Origin: CAVVTR01 sp963751245
GTDB lineage: Bacteria > Acidobacteriota > Thermoanaerobaculia > Thermoanaerobaculales > Thermoanaerobaculaceae
Length of the DNA: 54,634 nucleotides
Assembly: GCA_963751245.1 (NCBI GenBank)
Contig: CAVVTR010000018.1
Span: forward strand, 1-54,634
Reading direction: 5' to 3'
A program made the translations under genes and the position numbers. Shown here piece by piece: positions 44,307-53,833 of the stretch (positions are counted from its first letter, which is position 1; every line of letters starts with the position of its first letter). The notes beneath the pieces were generated by a model. That model was not told where the DNA came from and did no database searches. It worked only from the letters and a program-made list of their open reading frames with translations.

Positions 44307-45284
44307 ATGCCGGGGATCTTGACGTTCGTGGAACAGCGGGATGGCGCGATCCGGAAGGCGTCTCTCGAGGCGCTGAGCGCGGCGCGCAGGATGGCGGAGA
44401 GCACCGGCGGGGCGGTCACCGCGGTGGTGGCCGGGAAGGGGATCGCGGGCCTCGCGCCGGAGATCGCCGCCTACGGCGCCGCCACGGTGTACGTGGCCGA
44501 CGAGGACGTCCTGGCGCACTACTCGCCGGAGGGGTACGCGGCGGCCGTGGCGTCGGCGGCGGAGCGGTGCCAGCCCGAGGCCATCTTCATGGCGGCCACG
44601 GCCATGGGCCGGGACCTCTCGGGGCGGGTGGCCGCGAAGCTCAAGGTGGGGTGCCTCGCCGACGTGACCGGCCTCCGCCACGAGAACGGGACGTTCGTGG
44701 CCACGCGGCCGGTGTACTCCGGGAAGGCCAACGCCGTGGCCGAGGCGGGCAGCGCCCGGCCCGTCGTCGCCTCCCTCCGTCCCAACGCCTTCGGCACCGA
44801 CGAGAAGGCGGGCGCCGGGGCGGTGGAGACGCTGCCGCCGGTGGGGGTGACCCCGCGGGCGCTGGTCGAGAAGCTCGAGTCCCCCGAAGGCGGGGAGCTC
44901 GACGTGGCCGAGGCCGACGTGATCGTCTCGGGCGGGCGCGGCCTCAAGGCGCCCGAGAACTTCGGGCTCATCCACGACCTCGCCGAAACCCTGGGCGCGG
45001 CGGTGGGCGCGTCCCGCGCGGTGGTGGACGCCGGGTGGATCGACCACTCCCACCAGGTGGGGCAGACTGGAAAGGTGGTTTCGCCGGTTCTCTACGTGGC
45101 CTGCGGCATCTCCGGCGCGATCCAGCACCTCGCCGGGATGTCCACCTCCAAGGTCATCGTGGCCATCAACAAGGATGCCGAAGCGCCGATCTTCAAGATC
45201 GCCGACTACGGCGTCGTCGGCGACCTCTTCCAGGTGGTGCCGGTGATGACCGAGGAGATCAGGAAGCTCAAGGGCGAGGGCTGA
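44307..45284 (+). CDS. etfA: Electron transfer flavoprotein alpha subunit
   Basis: The 325-residue protein starts at ATG 44307, nine bases after etfB with GAGG upstream. The C-terminal FAD domain holds SGGRGLKAPENFGLIHDLAE, LGAAVGASRAVVDAGW, QVGQTGKVVSPVLYVACGIS, GAIQHLAGMSTSKVIVAIN and DAEAPIFKIADYGVVGDLFQ, all standard ETF-alpha signatures for FAD binding. With EtfB it moves electrons from acyl-CoA oxidation to the quinone pool through ETF-QO (not here). The acyl-CoA carboxyltransferase at 3.3 kb suggests that such catabolism is present. Confidence 0.96.
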   Translation: MPGILTFVEQRDGAIRKASLEALSAARRMAESTGGAVTAVVAGKGIAGLAPEIAAYGAATVYVADEDVLAHYSPEGYAAAVASAAERCQPEAIFMAATAMGRDLSGRVAAKLKVGCLADVTGLRHENGTFVATRPVYSGKANAVAEAGSARPVVASLRPNAFGTDEKAGAGAVETLPPVGVTPRALVEKLESPEGGELDVAEADVIVSGGRGLKAPENFGLIHDLAETLGAAVGASRAVVDAGWIDHSHQVGQTGKVVSPVLYVACGISGAIQHLAGMSTSKVIVAINKDAEAPIFKIADYGVVGDLFQVVPVMTEEIRKLKGEG

Positions 45285-45307
45285 CGCGGAAGTGACGGAT
45301 TCGTGAC

Positions 45308-45341
45308 GCGGGGCCGCCGGGTGCGGCCCCGCTTGCTCTTT
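45308..45341 (+). terminator. First terminator after etfBA
   Basis: A perfect 10-base-pair stem (45308-45317 with 45323-45332, loop CGGGT) followed by TTGCTCTTT. The T-run is interrupted, so it may be leaky. Confidence 0.65.
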
Positions 45342-45434
45342 GGTTCACAGTCAATCCCTCCAAAGGGGGATTGCAAAAGGATGGCAGGTGGGCGACAGTA
45401 GTTGAGCAAGGTGGAGGCTTAACCGCTCGCTTCT
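45342..45434 (+). ncRNA. Possible small RNA between tandem terminators
   Basis: About 95 non-coding bases between two plus-strand terminators. They contain a 7-base-pair hairpin (CAATCCC at 45352-45358 with GGGATTG at 45367-45373) and no open frame of note. It may simply be a trailer of etfBA; I recognise no family and no firm promoter. Confidence 0.2.
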
Positions 45435-45463
45435 GGTGGTGCCGAGGGCACCACCCTTTTTTT
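45435..45463 (+). terminator. Second, strong terminator after etfBA
   Basis: GGTGGTGCC (45435-45443), loop GAG, GGCACCACC (45447-45455), then C and seven Ts. It acts on plus only; the minus strand lacks a T-run. Confidence 0.88.
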
Positions 45464-45497
45464 GTCAGGCCGAAGGGAGGCTCCCGCAGCCCCCGGC

Positions 45498-47180
45498 TCA
45501 GCTGTCGGCGGCGGTGCGCAGGCCGACGAGGATCTCGTCCTCCGCCACCGCGTGAAGCTCCTGCACCCGCATCCAGGCCTCGTCGGCGCGCCCCAGGAGC
45601 GCCGACGCCAGCTCCCGGTCGGCAAACCCCGCCAGGTTGATGCAGACGTTCTGGTAGGCGCCGGCCGCGGCGGCCCGGGCCATCTGTGCGCCCACCCCGG
45701 CGTCGGAGCGCGACGCCTGGAGGCCGATGCTGGCCACCTCGGTGCACAGCTCCAGGATCTCGGGACAGGCCTCGAGGACGCCGAGCGGGACCTCGACGGC
45801 GTGACGGGTGGCCTGAGCCAGCCGCGCCCCTCGCTCCGCCTGCTGCTCGGAAGTGGCCTTGGGCATCCTCATGGCTTCGAGAAGCCGGTCGAAAGCGCGG
45901 GTGTCCTCGTCCACGGCGGCGAGCAGCCGGTCCTTGACGTCCTGGCCCCGCACTGCGATGGAGCTGAGGCGCTCCTGGATCTCCTCGAAGCCCTTCTTGG
46001 CGTGGGAGAGGTTGGCGACCATGGCCGCCAGCGCGGCGCCCAGCGCGCCAACCAGCGCCGACACGGAGCCCCCTCCGGGCGCGGGCGAGTCCGAGGAGAG
46101 CTCGTCGGTGAAGGCCGCGACCGTCATCGAGGCCAGGGGCGCTGGCGCCTGCAGGCGGTATTCAATGATGCGCTCCGCCGGATCGAAGGTCTTGACCTCC
46201 GACAGGCCCATGGTGCGGAGGGCGACGCGGACGAGGTCCCGCTCCGGAACCCCCGTGCTGCGGCCCATCCGGCGCAGGTAGTGGCGGCCGGCCTCGAGCA
46301 GGGCGGCGCGGGGCACCAGGCCCACCAGCTCGGAGCCGGTCACCCGGAGCCCGCGCTCGGCCGCGCGCTCCTCGCAGGTGTCGAACGCGAGGTGCAGGGG
46401 GGTGATGTCCAGGTCGGTCAGGTTCATGGAGACCTGGGCGCAGCCGAACTCGGGGATGGTCCAGCCTACCGCCTTCACGGATCGCAGCAGGCCCGGCTCC
46501 CGCTCGGGCTCGCCGTCGCGGCCGAGGACGGGCTCACCCGCGGCGTCGCGCCTGATCCGCCCCTTCTCCCTGACGTCGAAGGCCACGCGGTTGGCCAGCC
46601 TGCGATCGGTGGTATTGAGGTTCACGTTGTAGGCGACCAGGAACTTGCGGGCTCCGATCACGCAGGCCCCGGAGTGCGGGACGAAGCCGGCGGGGCCGAA
46701 GTCGGGCTGCCACTCCGGGTCGCGGAGCTTCGCCTCCAGCCCCTCGTACTCGCCGGCGCGGATGTCGGCGAGGTTGCGCCGCTCGGGGCGCGTCGCCGCG
46801 TCCTCGTACAGGTAGACGGGGAGGGCCAGCTCGCGCCCGACCCGCTCCCCGAGCCGCCGGGCGAGGGCGACGCACTCCTCCATGGTCGCTTCAGCCACGG
46901 GAACGAAGGGCACGACGTCCACGGCGCCGAGACGCGGATGGGCTCCGTGATGGCCGGACATGTCGATGAGGGAGAGGGCCTTCTCGATCAGGCGGAAGAC
47001 GCCCTCGAGCATCGCCTCGGGCTCGCCCACCAGGGTGATCACCGTGCGGTTGGTCTCGGCCCCGGGATCGACGTTCAGGACCGACACGCCGCTCACGCCC
47101 GCGGCGGCCTCCACGACGGCCTCCCAGACCTCCGGGCGCCGCCCCTCCGAGATGTTCGGAACGCACTCGACCAGCTTCAT
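45498..47180 (-). CDS. ftcD: Bifunctional glutamate formimidoyltransferase / formimidoyltetrahydrofolate cyclodeaminase
   Basis: The 560-residue protein fuses both activities, as in mammalian FTCD. Residues 1-325 are the formiminotransferase: VECVPNISEGRR, NRTVITLVGEP, the catalytic-histidine segment GHHGAHPRLGAVDVVPFVP and NVNLNTTDRRLANRVAF. Residues about 350-560 are the cyclodeaminase helical domain: FTDELSSDSPAPGGGSVSALVGALGAAL (in parts), ANLSHAKKGFEE and AGAYQNVCINLAGF. It transfers the formimino group of formiminoglutamate to tetrahydrofolate and deaminates it, ending histidine degradation. Start at ATG 47180 with AGGTGG upstream. No other hut genes are in the window. Confidence 0.95.
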   Translation of the reverse strand: MKLVECVPNISEGRRPEVWEAVVEAAAGVSGVSVLNVDPGAETNRTVITLVGEPEAMLEGVFRLIEKALSLIDMSGHHGAHPRLGAVDVVPFVPVAEATMEECVALARRLGERVGRELALPVYLYEDAATRPERRNLADIRAGEYEGLEAKLRDPEWQPDFGPAGFVPHSGACVIGARKFLVAYNVNLNTTDRRLANRVAFDVREKGRIRRDAAGEPVLGRDGEPEREPGLLRSVKAVGWTIPEFGCAQVSMNLTDLDITPLHLAFDTCEERAAERGLRVTGSELVGLVPRAALLEAGRHYLRRMGRSTGVPERDLVRVALRTMGLSEVKTFDPAERIIEYRLQAPAPLASMTVAAFTDELSSDSPAPGGGSVSALVGALGAALAAMVANLSHAKKGFEEIQERLSSIAVRGQDVKDRLLAAVDEDTRAFDRLLEAMRMPKATSEQQAERGARLAQATRHAVEVPLGVLEACPEILELCTEVASIGLQASRSDAGVGAQMARAAAAGAYQNVCINLAGFADRELASALLGRADEAWMRVQELHAVAEDEILVGLRTAADS

Positions 47181-47204
47181 GCTGCCACCTCCCGCGCTCG
47201 CGCG

Positions 47205-47233
47205 ATGGTAGTGAAACCGCGACCACGGGGCAA
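47205..47233 (-). promoter_or_regulatory. Sigma-70-type promoter of ftcD
   Basis: On minus, TTGCCC (47233-47228), 17 bases, TACCAT (47210-47205). The leader of about 18 bases contains AGGTGG before the ATG. Confidence 0.48.
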
Positions 47234-47302
47234 CCGCCGGGCCCCCGCCGCTCGACCGGCGGCGCCCCCCGGTGGTCCGCGGTCAGTGCCCAGCCGCGGG
47301 GC

Positions 47303-48183
47303 TCAGCGGTGGCGCTTCAGGGGAGCGCTCCGCCGGCGCCCCGTCACGCGGGCCAGGGCCAGGGGCAGGGCGAGGGCGGTCCCGGGCTCCCGAGCCAGCG
47401 CTGCCGCGAGGCGCAGGGGCAGCCACGCCAGGTGCTGCATCCATCGCGCCCCGGAGAGCGCGCCCCAGGTCACGAGCAGGCGGTTGCGCTCGTAGACGCG
47501 GCGCCTCCTGCCGGCCGGCTCCCGCGAGATGGTCGCGCCGTGGGCGTGCTCCACCCGGACGCCGGAGAGGACGACGGCGGGTCCCACCCGCCGGCGCAGG
47601 CGCAGGCTGAGCTCGACGTCCTCCCAGTAGTACGGCGCCAGGCGCTCGTCGAAGCCCCCCAAGGCCCGGAAGTCGTCCGCCCGCACGGCCATCGCGGCCC
47701 CGCAGACGTAGGGCACCTCGACCAGCCCCTCGCCGGCGAGGGGCTGCTGCCGGCTCTCGAGCACTCCGTGGCGCCAGAACAGGCGGGTGCCGCTCTCGCT
47801 GCGCCCCAGCGCCACGCTCCACACGTCGGGACCGACGGCGCCCGCCGTGCCCGACTCGAGGACCGGCGACAGCGCTTCGAGGAGGCCGCGCCCCACCCGG
47901 ATGTCGTCGTTGAGGAAGAGCAGGAAGGCGCCCCGCGCCGCCCGCGCCCCGGCGTTGCAGGTGGGGCCGAACCCCCTGGTCCCCCGGTGCGCCACCCGGC
48001 GCACCCGGTCCTGCGCTCCGTCCGCCGGCGCCGCGGCGTTGTCCTGTGCCACGACGATCTCCGTCCCTGGCCTGAAAGCCTCGAGCAGATGGGTCAGGAA
48101 CGGCCCGCCCGCCCCACTGGACCGCGCGTCGGAACCACGACGCTCCAGGCCGCCGTGCCGCCACCCGGCGACGGCGTCTTCAC
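47303..48183 (-). pseudogene. Family 2 glycosyltransferase, one apparent frameshift near its start
   Basis: The gene appears to start at GTG 48183, overlapping the upstream membrane-protein stop by four bases (GTGA). The first 25 residues contain the GT2 opening AAWSVVVPTRGP, then hit a stop at 48094. The rest continues in another frame to 47303: FLTHLLEAFRPGTEIVVAQDN, NAGARAARGAFLLFLNDDIRVG (DxD-like NDD), VPYVCGAAMAVRADDFRALGGFDE and YYWEDVELSLRLRRRVG, all typical of GT2 rhamnosyl-type enzymes. One base lost or gained in the GGGCGGGCGGGCC run around 48105-48120 would restore about 293 residues. A sequencing error is as likely as true inactivation. A role in polysaccharide synthesis is inferred. 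Confidence 0.75.
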
Positions 48184-49820
48184 GCCGGCCTCGCAGGCTC
48201 GTCGCTCCGGGGCCCCGTTTCCGGGCGGGGCGGCGCGGCCGCTCCGGAGATCTTCTCTCCCGGCGGCGAGGGACCGCGCGGCGGCGTAGGCGCACACGAG
48301 CCACGCGGCGACGATAAGCCAGCAGCGACGGTCTCGAGCGGCGGCACCGGTCCTCTCAGCAGCGGGAGCCAGGACGCCAGGGGGAGCCCGATGATCCTGC
48401 CGGCCGTGCCAGGAAGGAGTTCCTCGGGATGCTCTCGAGAGGTGCCGAACAGCTTCGTGGGACAGGGCGGCGACGGCGCCCACGCCCACTGCAGCGCCAG
48501 GAGCGGCACAAGGCACGGCGCCGCCCCGGGACGCTGGACGAATGGCATCCACCGCGCCGCAGTCCACAGCCACAGGGGCACGCTCAGGGGCACCAGGAAC
48601 CTCGCCGCTGGGGACCACCCCCCGTACCACTGGCGCGCGAGGCCGGGACCCAGGGCCGCGGCGAGAAGGCCACGTCCAGGAGCGGATGGCGGCGCCCGCT
48701 TCCACATCCGGAGCAGCGCCCCGAACGGCGCGAGCATGAGCAGCGGCGCCCACCAGAGGAGGCCGTACTGCTGGTCGAGGATCGTGCCCGGGATCCCGTT
48801 GAGGAGCCGCTCGGGATCGATGAGACCAGTCTCGCCGTGCCTCATGGCGAACGGGGACGCCGAGCCGAACCACTTCAGGTGAAACAGCGCCATGACCCCG
48901 AGACTGGCGACGAGCGGCAAGGCCAGCGTCAGCACGGCTCCGTCGCGGCCGGTCGCCCGCCAAGATCCCCGGGCGGCGAGCACGACGGCAGGCGGCACCA
49001 TGCGCGGGTTGAGCCAGGGCAGCAGTGCGATGGCGGCCGCGCGGCCAGACCCCGTCCCCGCCGGGAGACGAGCCTGGAGTAGACGATGCCGATGCACAGC
49101 GCGGACGCCAGTCGGGAAAGGCGAGACCGGAGTAGGGCAGGATGGGGAACGAGACCGCCGCAAGGGCGGTCATCACCGATCCTGTCGGCCCCGGACGGCG
49201 AGCGGGATGAGACGGCGCAGCACCAGGATCGTCGCGACCCCGAGCGCTGCCGTCAGCAGGGCGACGCCGAGGCCGCCCATGAGGCCCTGGGGAACGGCCA
49301 GGAGCCAGGCCATCGCCGCGCCGTGGACGGACCGGATCTGGCCGTGGAGGGCGGCCGGGCTCGGATGGACGAGCTCCGGGCTCTCGGTGACGTCGAGGTC
49401 CCCGTCGCGCCACAGGGACGCGGCCATCGCCAGGTAGGCCGGCTCGTCGCCGGTTCGGTACCGCGGCACCCACGCCGCCACGACGACCGTCAGGAGGGCG
49501 AGGCCGAGAAGGAGACGGGCGGTCCGGCCTCCGACCCGGCCGGGGGCGCGGCTCCACAGCCGGAGGCCGTCGCCCACCAACAGGAACAGCGGGAGCAGCA
49601 GCGCCCACACCGCGGCCGTGACCCGCAGCCAGTGCCCGTAGTACGACGCCGGGCGGGTCCCCTCGAAGAGGGACGCCATGCCGTGTCCGTCGAGCCAGCG
49701 GACCGCGGCGGGAGCCGCGAGGGAGAGGACGGCGGCGGCGCCGGCCGCCAGCAGGGCCGCGGCCAGGACCGGCCGTCCCGGCCAGGCGGGGCGCTGCGTC
49801 GGCGTCACGCCTGCCGGCAC
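48180..49820 (-). pseudogene. Polytopic membrane glycosyltransferase-like (GT39/PMT-like) gene with several frameshifts
   Basis: Reading in three frames reconstructs one multi-pass protein of about 545 residues. GTG 49820 opens VLAAALLAAGAAAVLSLAA, then WLRVTAAVWALLLPLFLLVGDGL and TGDEPAYLAMAASLWRDGDLD (an aspartate/glutamate loop like the catalytic loop of GT-C enzymes). It shifts near 49180 to TALAAVSFPILPYSGLAFPDW, near 49110 to SALCIGIVYSRLVSRRGRG, near 49040 to AAIALLPWLNPRM and HLKWFGSASPFAMRHGE, and near 48370 to CWLIVAAWLVCAYAAARSLAAG. Every fragment keeps sensible membrane-protein sequence. Family assignment is tentative. It is coupled to the GT2 gene. Confidence 0.6.
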
Positions 49821-49900
49821 GGTTCGAGGCCTCTCCCGTCGCCGGCCGGCGGGCGGGGACGCCCGCTCACGGACGCCCGTGCGCTAGAGTAGGGTGCAGC

Positions 49901-51005
49901 ATGCGCATCGGTCTGGACGCCCGGGCAGCGTTCCTGGACCCCGAGCGGGGTTTCGGGCGCGTGACCCGCGAGCTGGCAGATGCCCTGCTGGCGGTCGCTC
50001 CCGGGCAGGTCGTCGTGTTCGTTCCCCACGGTGCACAGGTCCCGGCAGCATGGTACCCGCTGGCGGGCGCGGTCGTCCAACTGAGCCGGCCGCGCCGGGG
50101 GGCGTTCGTGTCCGACGGGCCGGCCTGGGCGTGGACCCTGCGCCGCCACCCGGTGGACGTGCTCCACCTCCCGGCGTGGGGGGTCCCGCCGGGGATCCCG
50201 GTCCCGGTGGTGGCCACCTTCCACGACGCCACGCCGTTCCGGTTCCCGTCGCCCCCCCGGGCGTGGCAGCGGCACCGGCTGCGGGCCGCGGTCCGGTCGC
50301 TGCGCCGTGCCGACCTCGTCCATGCGGTCTCACAATCTCTCCGCGGCAGGAGCTCGTCCGCGTGGCGCCCCGGTGCGCGCCCCCGGTCCGCGTTGTGCAC
50401 TGGGGCGTCGGTGAGCCGTTTAAGCCACTGCCGGCGGAGCCGCTCCCAGCGGAGCACCTGCTCTTCGTCGGAGGGGGCGAGCCCCACAAGAACCTGGCCC
50501 TGCTCCTCGACATGATGGCCCTGCCCGGGGCCGGCGGACCTGCCGCCCCTGGTGGTCGCCGGCGGGGCCGCCGGCTCCGACGAGCCGTCGGGGGCGGACC
50601 GCGGACCCGCCCCTCGCCGACCGGGTCACGGTGGCCGGGCACCTGGACGACGGCGCTCTGGCCGAACTCTACCGGCGCGCCCTGGCCCTGCTGGTCCCCT
50701 CCCTCAACGAGGGCTTCGGACTTCCCGTCCTGGAGGCGATGGCGTGCGGCTGCCCCGTCCTCGCGTCCCGGGCCGGCGCCCTCCCGGAGGTGGTCGGCGA
50801 CGCCGGGCTCCTGCTGCCGCCTGATGATGCGGCGGCCTGGTTGCGCGAGCTCCTCGCCCTGGCCGCCGACGGGGAGAGGCGCGCCGTGCTTTCGGAGGAC
50901 GGCCGCGGCCGGGCGGCGGCGCACACGTGGGCCGCCTGCGCCACCGCGATGCTCGGGCTCTACCGCGACGCAGGCCCGGTGCGGCGGGACGGCGGCGCCC
51001 ACTGA
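49901..51005 (+). pseudogene. Family 4 (GT-B) glycosyltransferase with frameshifts
   Basis: ATG 49901 opens the GT4 N domain: MRIGLDARAAFLDPERGFGR, VDVLHLPAWGVPPGIPVPVVATFHDATPF (in parts) and RRADLVHAVSQSL. Near 50330 the frame changes to VHWGVGEPFKPLPAE and LLFVGGGEPHKNLALLLD (the nucleotide-sugar hinge), then again near 50530 and about 50620 to VTVAGHLDDGALAELYRRA and the signature LVPSLNEGFGLPVLEAMACGCPVLAS with PEVVGDAGLLLPPDD. All conserved parts of a mannosyl- or glucosyl-transferase of about 365 residues are present but spread over three frames. A TAGAGT -10-like hexamer lies ten bases before the ATG. Confidence 0.72.
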
Positions 51006-51080
51006 GGGCGGATCGTTGCCCGCGCAGCGGCGGCCTTCGGGCGCCTCGTGCCACCCCGCGCGACGACGAAGGGCCGCCGC

Positions 51081-51803
51081 TCAGCGGGGGGCCCGGGCGA
51101 CACAGACCAGCGTGAGGCCGACGGGGGGACGGAGGACCGCCTCGAGGAGCCTGGAGAGCGTCACCACCGCGTTGGCGGACCGGGCCGTCCCCTGGGAGAC
51201 CGTGGGCTGGCGGCGAACGCGCCCGACCCACCACCACCCCGGGATCGCCAGCACGAAGAGGTACCTCGGCGCCGCGACGATCTCGAAGCCGCAGGAGGTG
51301 AGGACCGCCTTGAGGCTGCGCCGGGAATAGCGCCGGTGGTGGCCCAGCGCGCGGTCCACCTCGCCGAACAGCCACTGATGAGCGGGCACCTGGAGGAGCA
51401 GGCGCCCCCCCGGCACCAGCCAGCGGCGCACCTCCCCGAGGGCCGCGCCGTCGTCCTCGATGTGCTCGAGGAGGTTGAGCATGACGACCGTCTCGAAGCT
51501 CCCGCCGGGGACCTCGAGGCCTCCGCCCAGCGTGGCTTCCATGACCTCGACGGCCGGGTCGTCGCGGAAGGCCTCGCGCACGGTGCGGACGTAGACGAGG
51601 TCGCGGTCGACGCAGACGAGGCGATCGCACCGATGGCGGAGCCTGCCCGAGTAGCTGCCGATGCCGCACCCCAGCTCGAGCACCCGCCCGCGGACGTGCG
51701 GGCCCAGGATCTCCATGATCCAGTCGTTGTAGCGGACGATCTCACGGACGTGCCACAGCGTGACGCCCTGATCGGGGTTGTACTCGAGCGGCCGCGGCGT
51801 CAT
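51081..51803 (-). CDS. Class I SAM-dependent methyltransferase
   Basis: The 240-residue protein is the only undamaged gene in the last 7 kb. Motif I VLELGCGIGSYSGRL binds S-adenosylmethionine; CVDRDLVYV (acidic loop), MLNLLEHIEDDGAALGEV and LVPGGRLLLQVPAH complete the methyltransferase 11/12 fold. The tail has a hydrophobic segment (YLFVLAIPGWWWVGR) often seen in lipid- or glycan-modifying members. The ATG ending at 51803 was chosen because the open frame upstream has no ribosome site, while TATACT sits six bases before this ATG. Context suggests a glycan or lipid-linked substrate. Confidence 0.88.
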   Translation of the reverse strand: MTPRPLEYNPDQGVTLWHVREIVRYNDWIMEILGPHVRGRVLELGCGIGSYSGRLRHRCDRLVCVDRDLVYVRTVREAFRDDPAVEVMEATLGGGLEVPGGSFETVVMLNLLEHIEDDGAALGEVRRWLVPGGRLLLQVPAHQWLFGEVDRALGHHRRYSRRSLKAVLTSCGFEIVAAPRYLFVLAIPGWWWVGRVRRQPTVSQGTARSANAVVTLSRLLEAVLRPPVGLTLVCVARAPR

Positions 51804-51809
51804 CGTCCG

Positions 51810-51815
51810 AGTATA
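51810..51815 (-). promoter_or_regulatory. Putative leaderless -10 element of the methyltransferase gene
   Basis: On minus, TATACT (51815-51810), then CGGACG and the ATG. Nearly the same 15 bases occur at 40690-40704 on plus. Confidence 0.5.
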
Positions 51816-51914
51816 AGCTCCATTCCGCCGGGGACGGGCCGGCGTCGTGCTGTCGGGTGCGGGGACGTACGCTACCATGAGGCCCGAGGAGGCGGCGCCT
51901 GTTGCGCCGGAGAG

Positions 51915-52706
51915 ATGAGCGCCGAGGTCGACCTGGTCGTCAACACGTTCGAGCGCACCTACCGGGAGACGCTCCGCCCGGGGTTCTTCCCCGGCATCGA
52001 GGCGCAGAACTGCCGGAGGTTCGCTCGCCGGGTCGCGCTCATCAACAACGTGGACGATCTCACCGACGCCCGGGCCCGCGCCGACCGGCTCGTCGCTGCG
52101 GGCGAGATCGACGAGGTCCACCTCGTCGCCGAGCACATCGACCGGGCCCTCGGGAACTGCGGGCTGACCCGCGCCGACCTCGGCCGGATCCCGCACTACT
52201 CCGACTGTGCCCTCGTGGCGGTCACCCTGCCCGGCGCGCCGTGGCTCCTGTACTGGGACGCAGAGCTCTCGCTGAGCCACGCCTTCGACTGGGTCGGCCC
52301 CTCGATCCGCCTCATGGAGGGCGACGCGCGTGCTTTGGTGGCGAATCCGGCGTCCTGGCGGGCGGAGGTCCGCTTCCTCACCCTGGAGGTCAGCGGTGAC
52401 TTCGCGCTGTCCTACTCCTTCAGCGACGCGGATCTTCTCGCGCGGAGGCCCGACTTGAGCGGGCCGCATTACCGGCACACGTGCCCCGCGTCGCTTCGCT
52501 ATCCACTGGCGCACATCGACGCCGTCTTCGAGCAGAGGCTGGAGAGCTACATGAGGGCGCACCGCCGGTTGCGGGCCAGCCACCTCGGCGTCGTCTACTC
52601 GCACCCCGAGACCGAGGGGGCCGCCTATCCGGGGGAAGGGCGGATGGAGCGTTTCCGGCGGCTCCGCAGCAGCTCGTGTTCCGCATCCTCGGCTACTCGC
52701 GGGTGA
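51915..52706 (+). CDS. Glycan-locus protein of unknown function, 3' end probably frameshifted
   Basis: ATG 51915 with GGAGAG upstream. About 245 residues read well: SAEVDLVVNTFERTYRETLRPGF, FARRVALINNVDDLTDARARAD and LPGAPWLLYWDAELSLSHAFDW. The start pattern and WDAE resemble a GT-A-like nucleotidyl/glycosyl fold, but I cannot name the family. After about 52650 the frame turns to arginine/serine-rich nonsense and stops at 52706. In the adjacent frame QQLVFRILGYSRVRSPRLVVN and LLAWEREWRDRGLL look like the true continuation to about 52830. One frameshift is therefore likely. Confidence 0.55.
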   Translation: MSAEVDLVVNTFERTYRETLRPGFFPGIEAQNCRRFARRVALINNVDDLTDARARADRLVAAGEIDEVHLVAEHIDRALGNCGLTRADLGRIPHYSDCALVAVTLPGAPWLLYWDAELSLSHAFDWVGPSIRLMEGDARALVANPASWRAEVRFLTLEVSGDFALSYSFSDADLLARRPDLSGPHYRHTCPASLRYPLAHIDAVFEQRLESYMRAHRRLRASHLGVVYSHPETEGAAYPGEGRMERFRRLRSSSCSASSATRG

Positions 52707-52885
52707 GAAGCCCGCGCCTCGTGGTGAACTGCCGCCCGCGCCGTGCGGCCGAGCGGGACCGTCTCCTCGCATGGGAGCGCGAATGGAGGGACCGTGGGCT
52801 GCTATCGCCTCGCCGACCTACCGCCGACCGCGTCCAGCGCCACGGGGTGGCCGTGGACGGAGGAGACGCCGGAACTCCCGGCGCG

Positions 52886-53833
52886 ATGCCGGACGGCCGG
52901 CCCTGGCCGCGCATCACGGTCGTCACACCCTCCTACAACCAGGCTGCGTTCCTCGAGGAGACCGTCCGCTCGGTGTTGCTGCAGGGCTAGCCGAACCTCG
53001 AGTACCTCGTTCTCGACGGCGGCAGCACCGACGGCAGCGTGGCGATCGTCGAGCGCTACTCCCCCTGGATCGACTGGTGGACGTCGGGACCGGACGCCGG
53101 ACAGAGTGACGCCATTCAGCGAGGTCTGGATCGCGCGACGGGCGAGGCTTCAACTGGATCAACTCCGACGATGCGCTCCTCCCGGGCGCCCTCGGGACCG
53201 TCGGCCGCGTCTGGGGTGCGGAGGACCTGGTGGCGGCCGCCGGGACCATCGCATATCCCGACGGCTCTCACCAGGGGCATGGGAACGTGGCGCTCACCGT
53301 GGCCGGTCTCCTCCTGAACGCCCCTGGCACGGAGTTCCTTCCAGCAGGGGGTTTGGCTCGAGAGGGTGAAGCTGCTTGCCGTCGGCGGCATCGACACGAG
53401 CCTGCACTACTTCTTCGACAAGGAGCTTCTCGTGCGGTACCTCGCCCGATACCCGAGGGTCGCCTACACGCCGGACCGCGTCGGGGTGTTCCGGCAGCAT
53501 CCCGCGTCCAAGACCAGCAGCCGGCACGCCGCGTTCGGTATCGAGTACAAGCAGAACCCTGAGGAAGCTCGCCATCGCCTCGCCCGAGCCGCGGGTGAGG
53601 GCTGTTTGCAGCCGCCGGATCCTCCAGCTCGACCATCACAGGGCCATGGCGGGGGTCGCGGAGTCGCCGTCCTCGCGTCTGAGCCGAGCGACGCGCATGC
53701 TCGGGGTGAGCCTCGCCGGGGTCGCCCCGACCTCCTCCGTATCGGCGTGGCCTGGGCGCGCGCGACGCTCTGCGGAGGCCCCCACCCGGCGCCCGACCTG
53801 GTGAGGGAGAGCGGCGGCGTGGATCCGGCGTGA
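52886..53833 (+). pseudogene. Family 2 glycosyltransferase with in-frame stop and several frameshifts
   Basis: ATG 52886 opens ITVVTPSYNQAAFLEETVRSVLLQG, a classic GT2 start. A TAG at 52988 then replaces the expected Tyr codon (TAC) of the usual QGYPNLEYLVLDGGSTDGS, which continues in frame directly after it with WWTSGPDAGQSDAIQRGLDRATGE. One lost base near 53150 would restore GFNWINSDDALLPGAL (the DxD-like DD). One extra base near 53340 would restore QQGVWLERVKLLAVGGIDTS, then LHYFFDKELLVRYLARYP. More shifts occur after 53560 before the TGA at 53831. Conserved residues survive in every fragment, so the damage is recent or technical. Confidence 0.68.
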
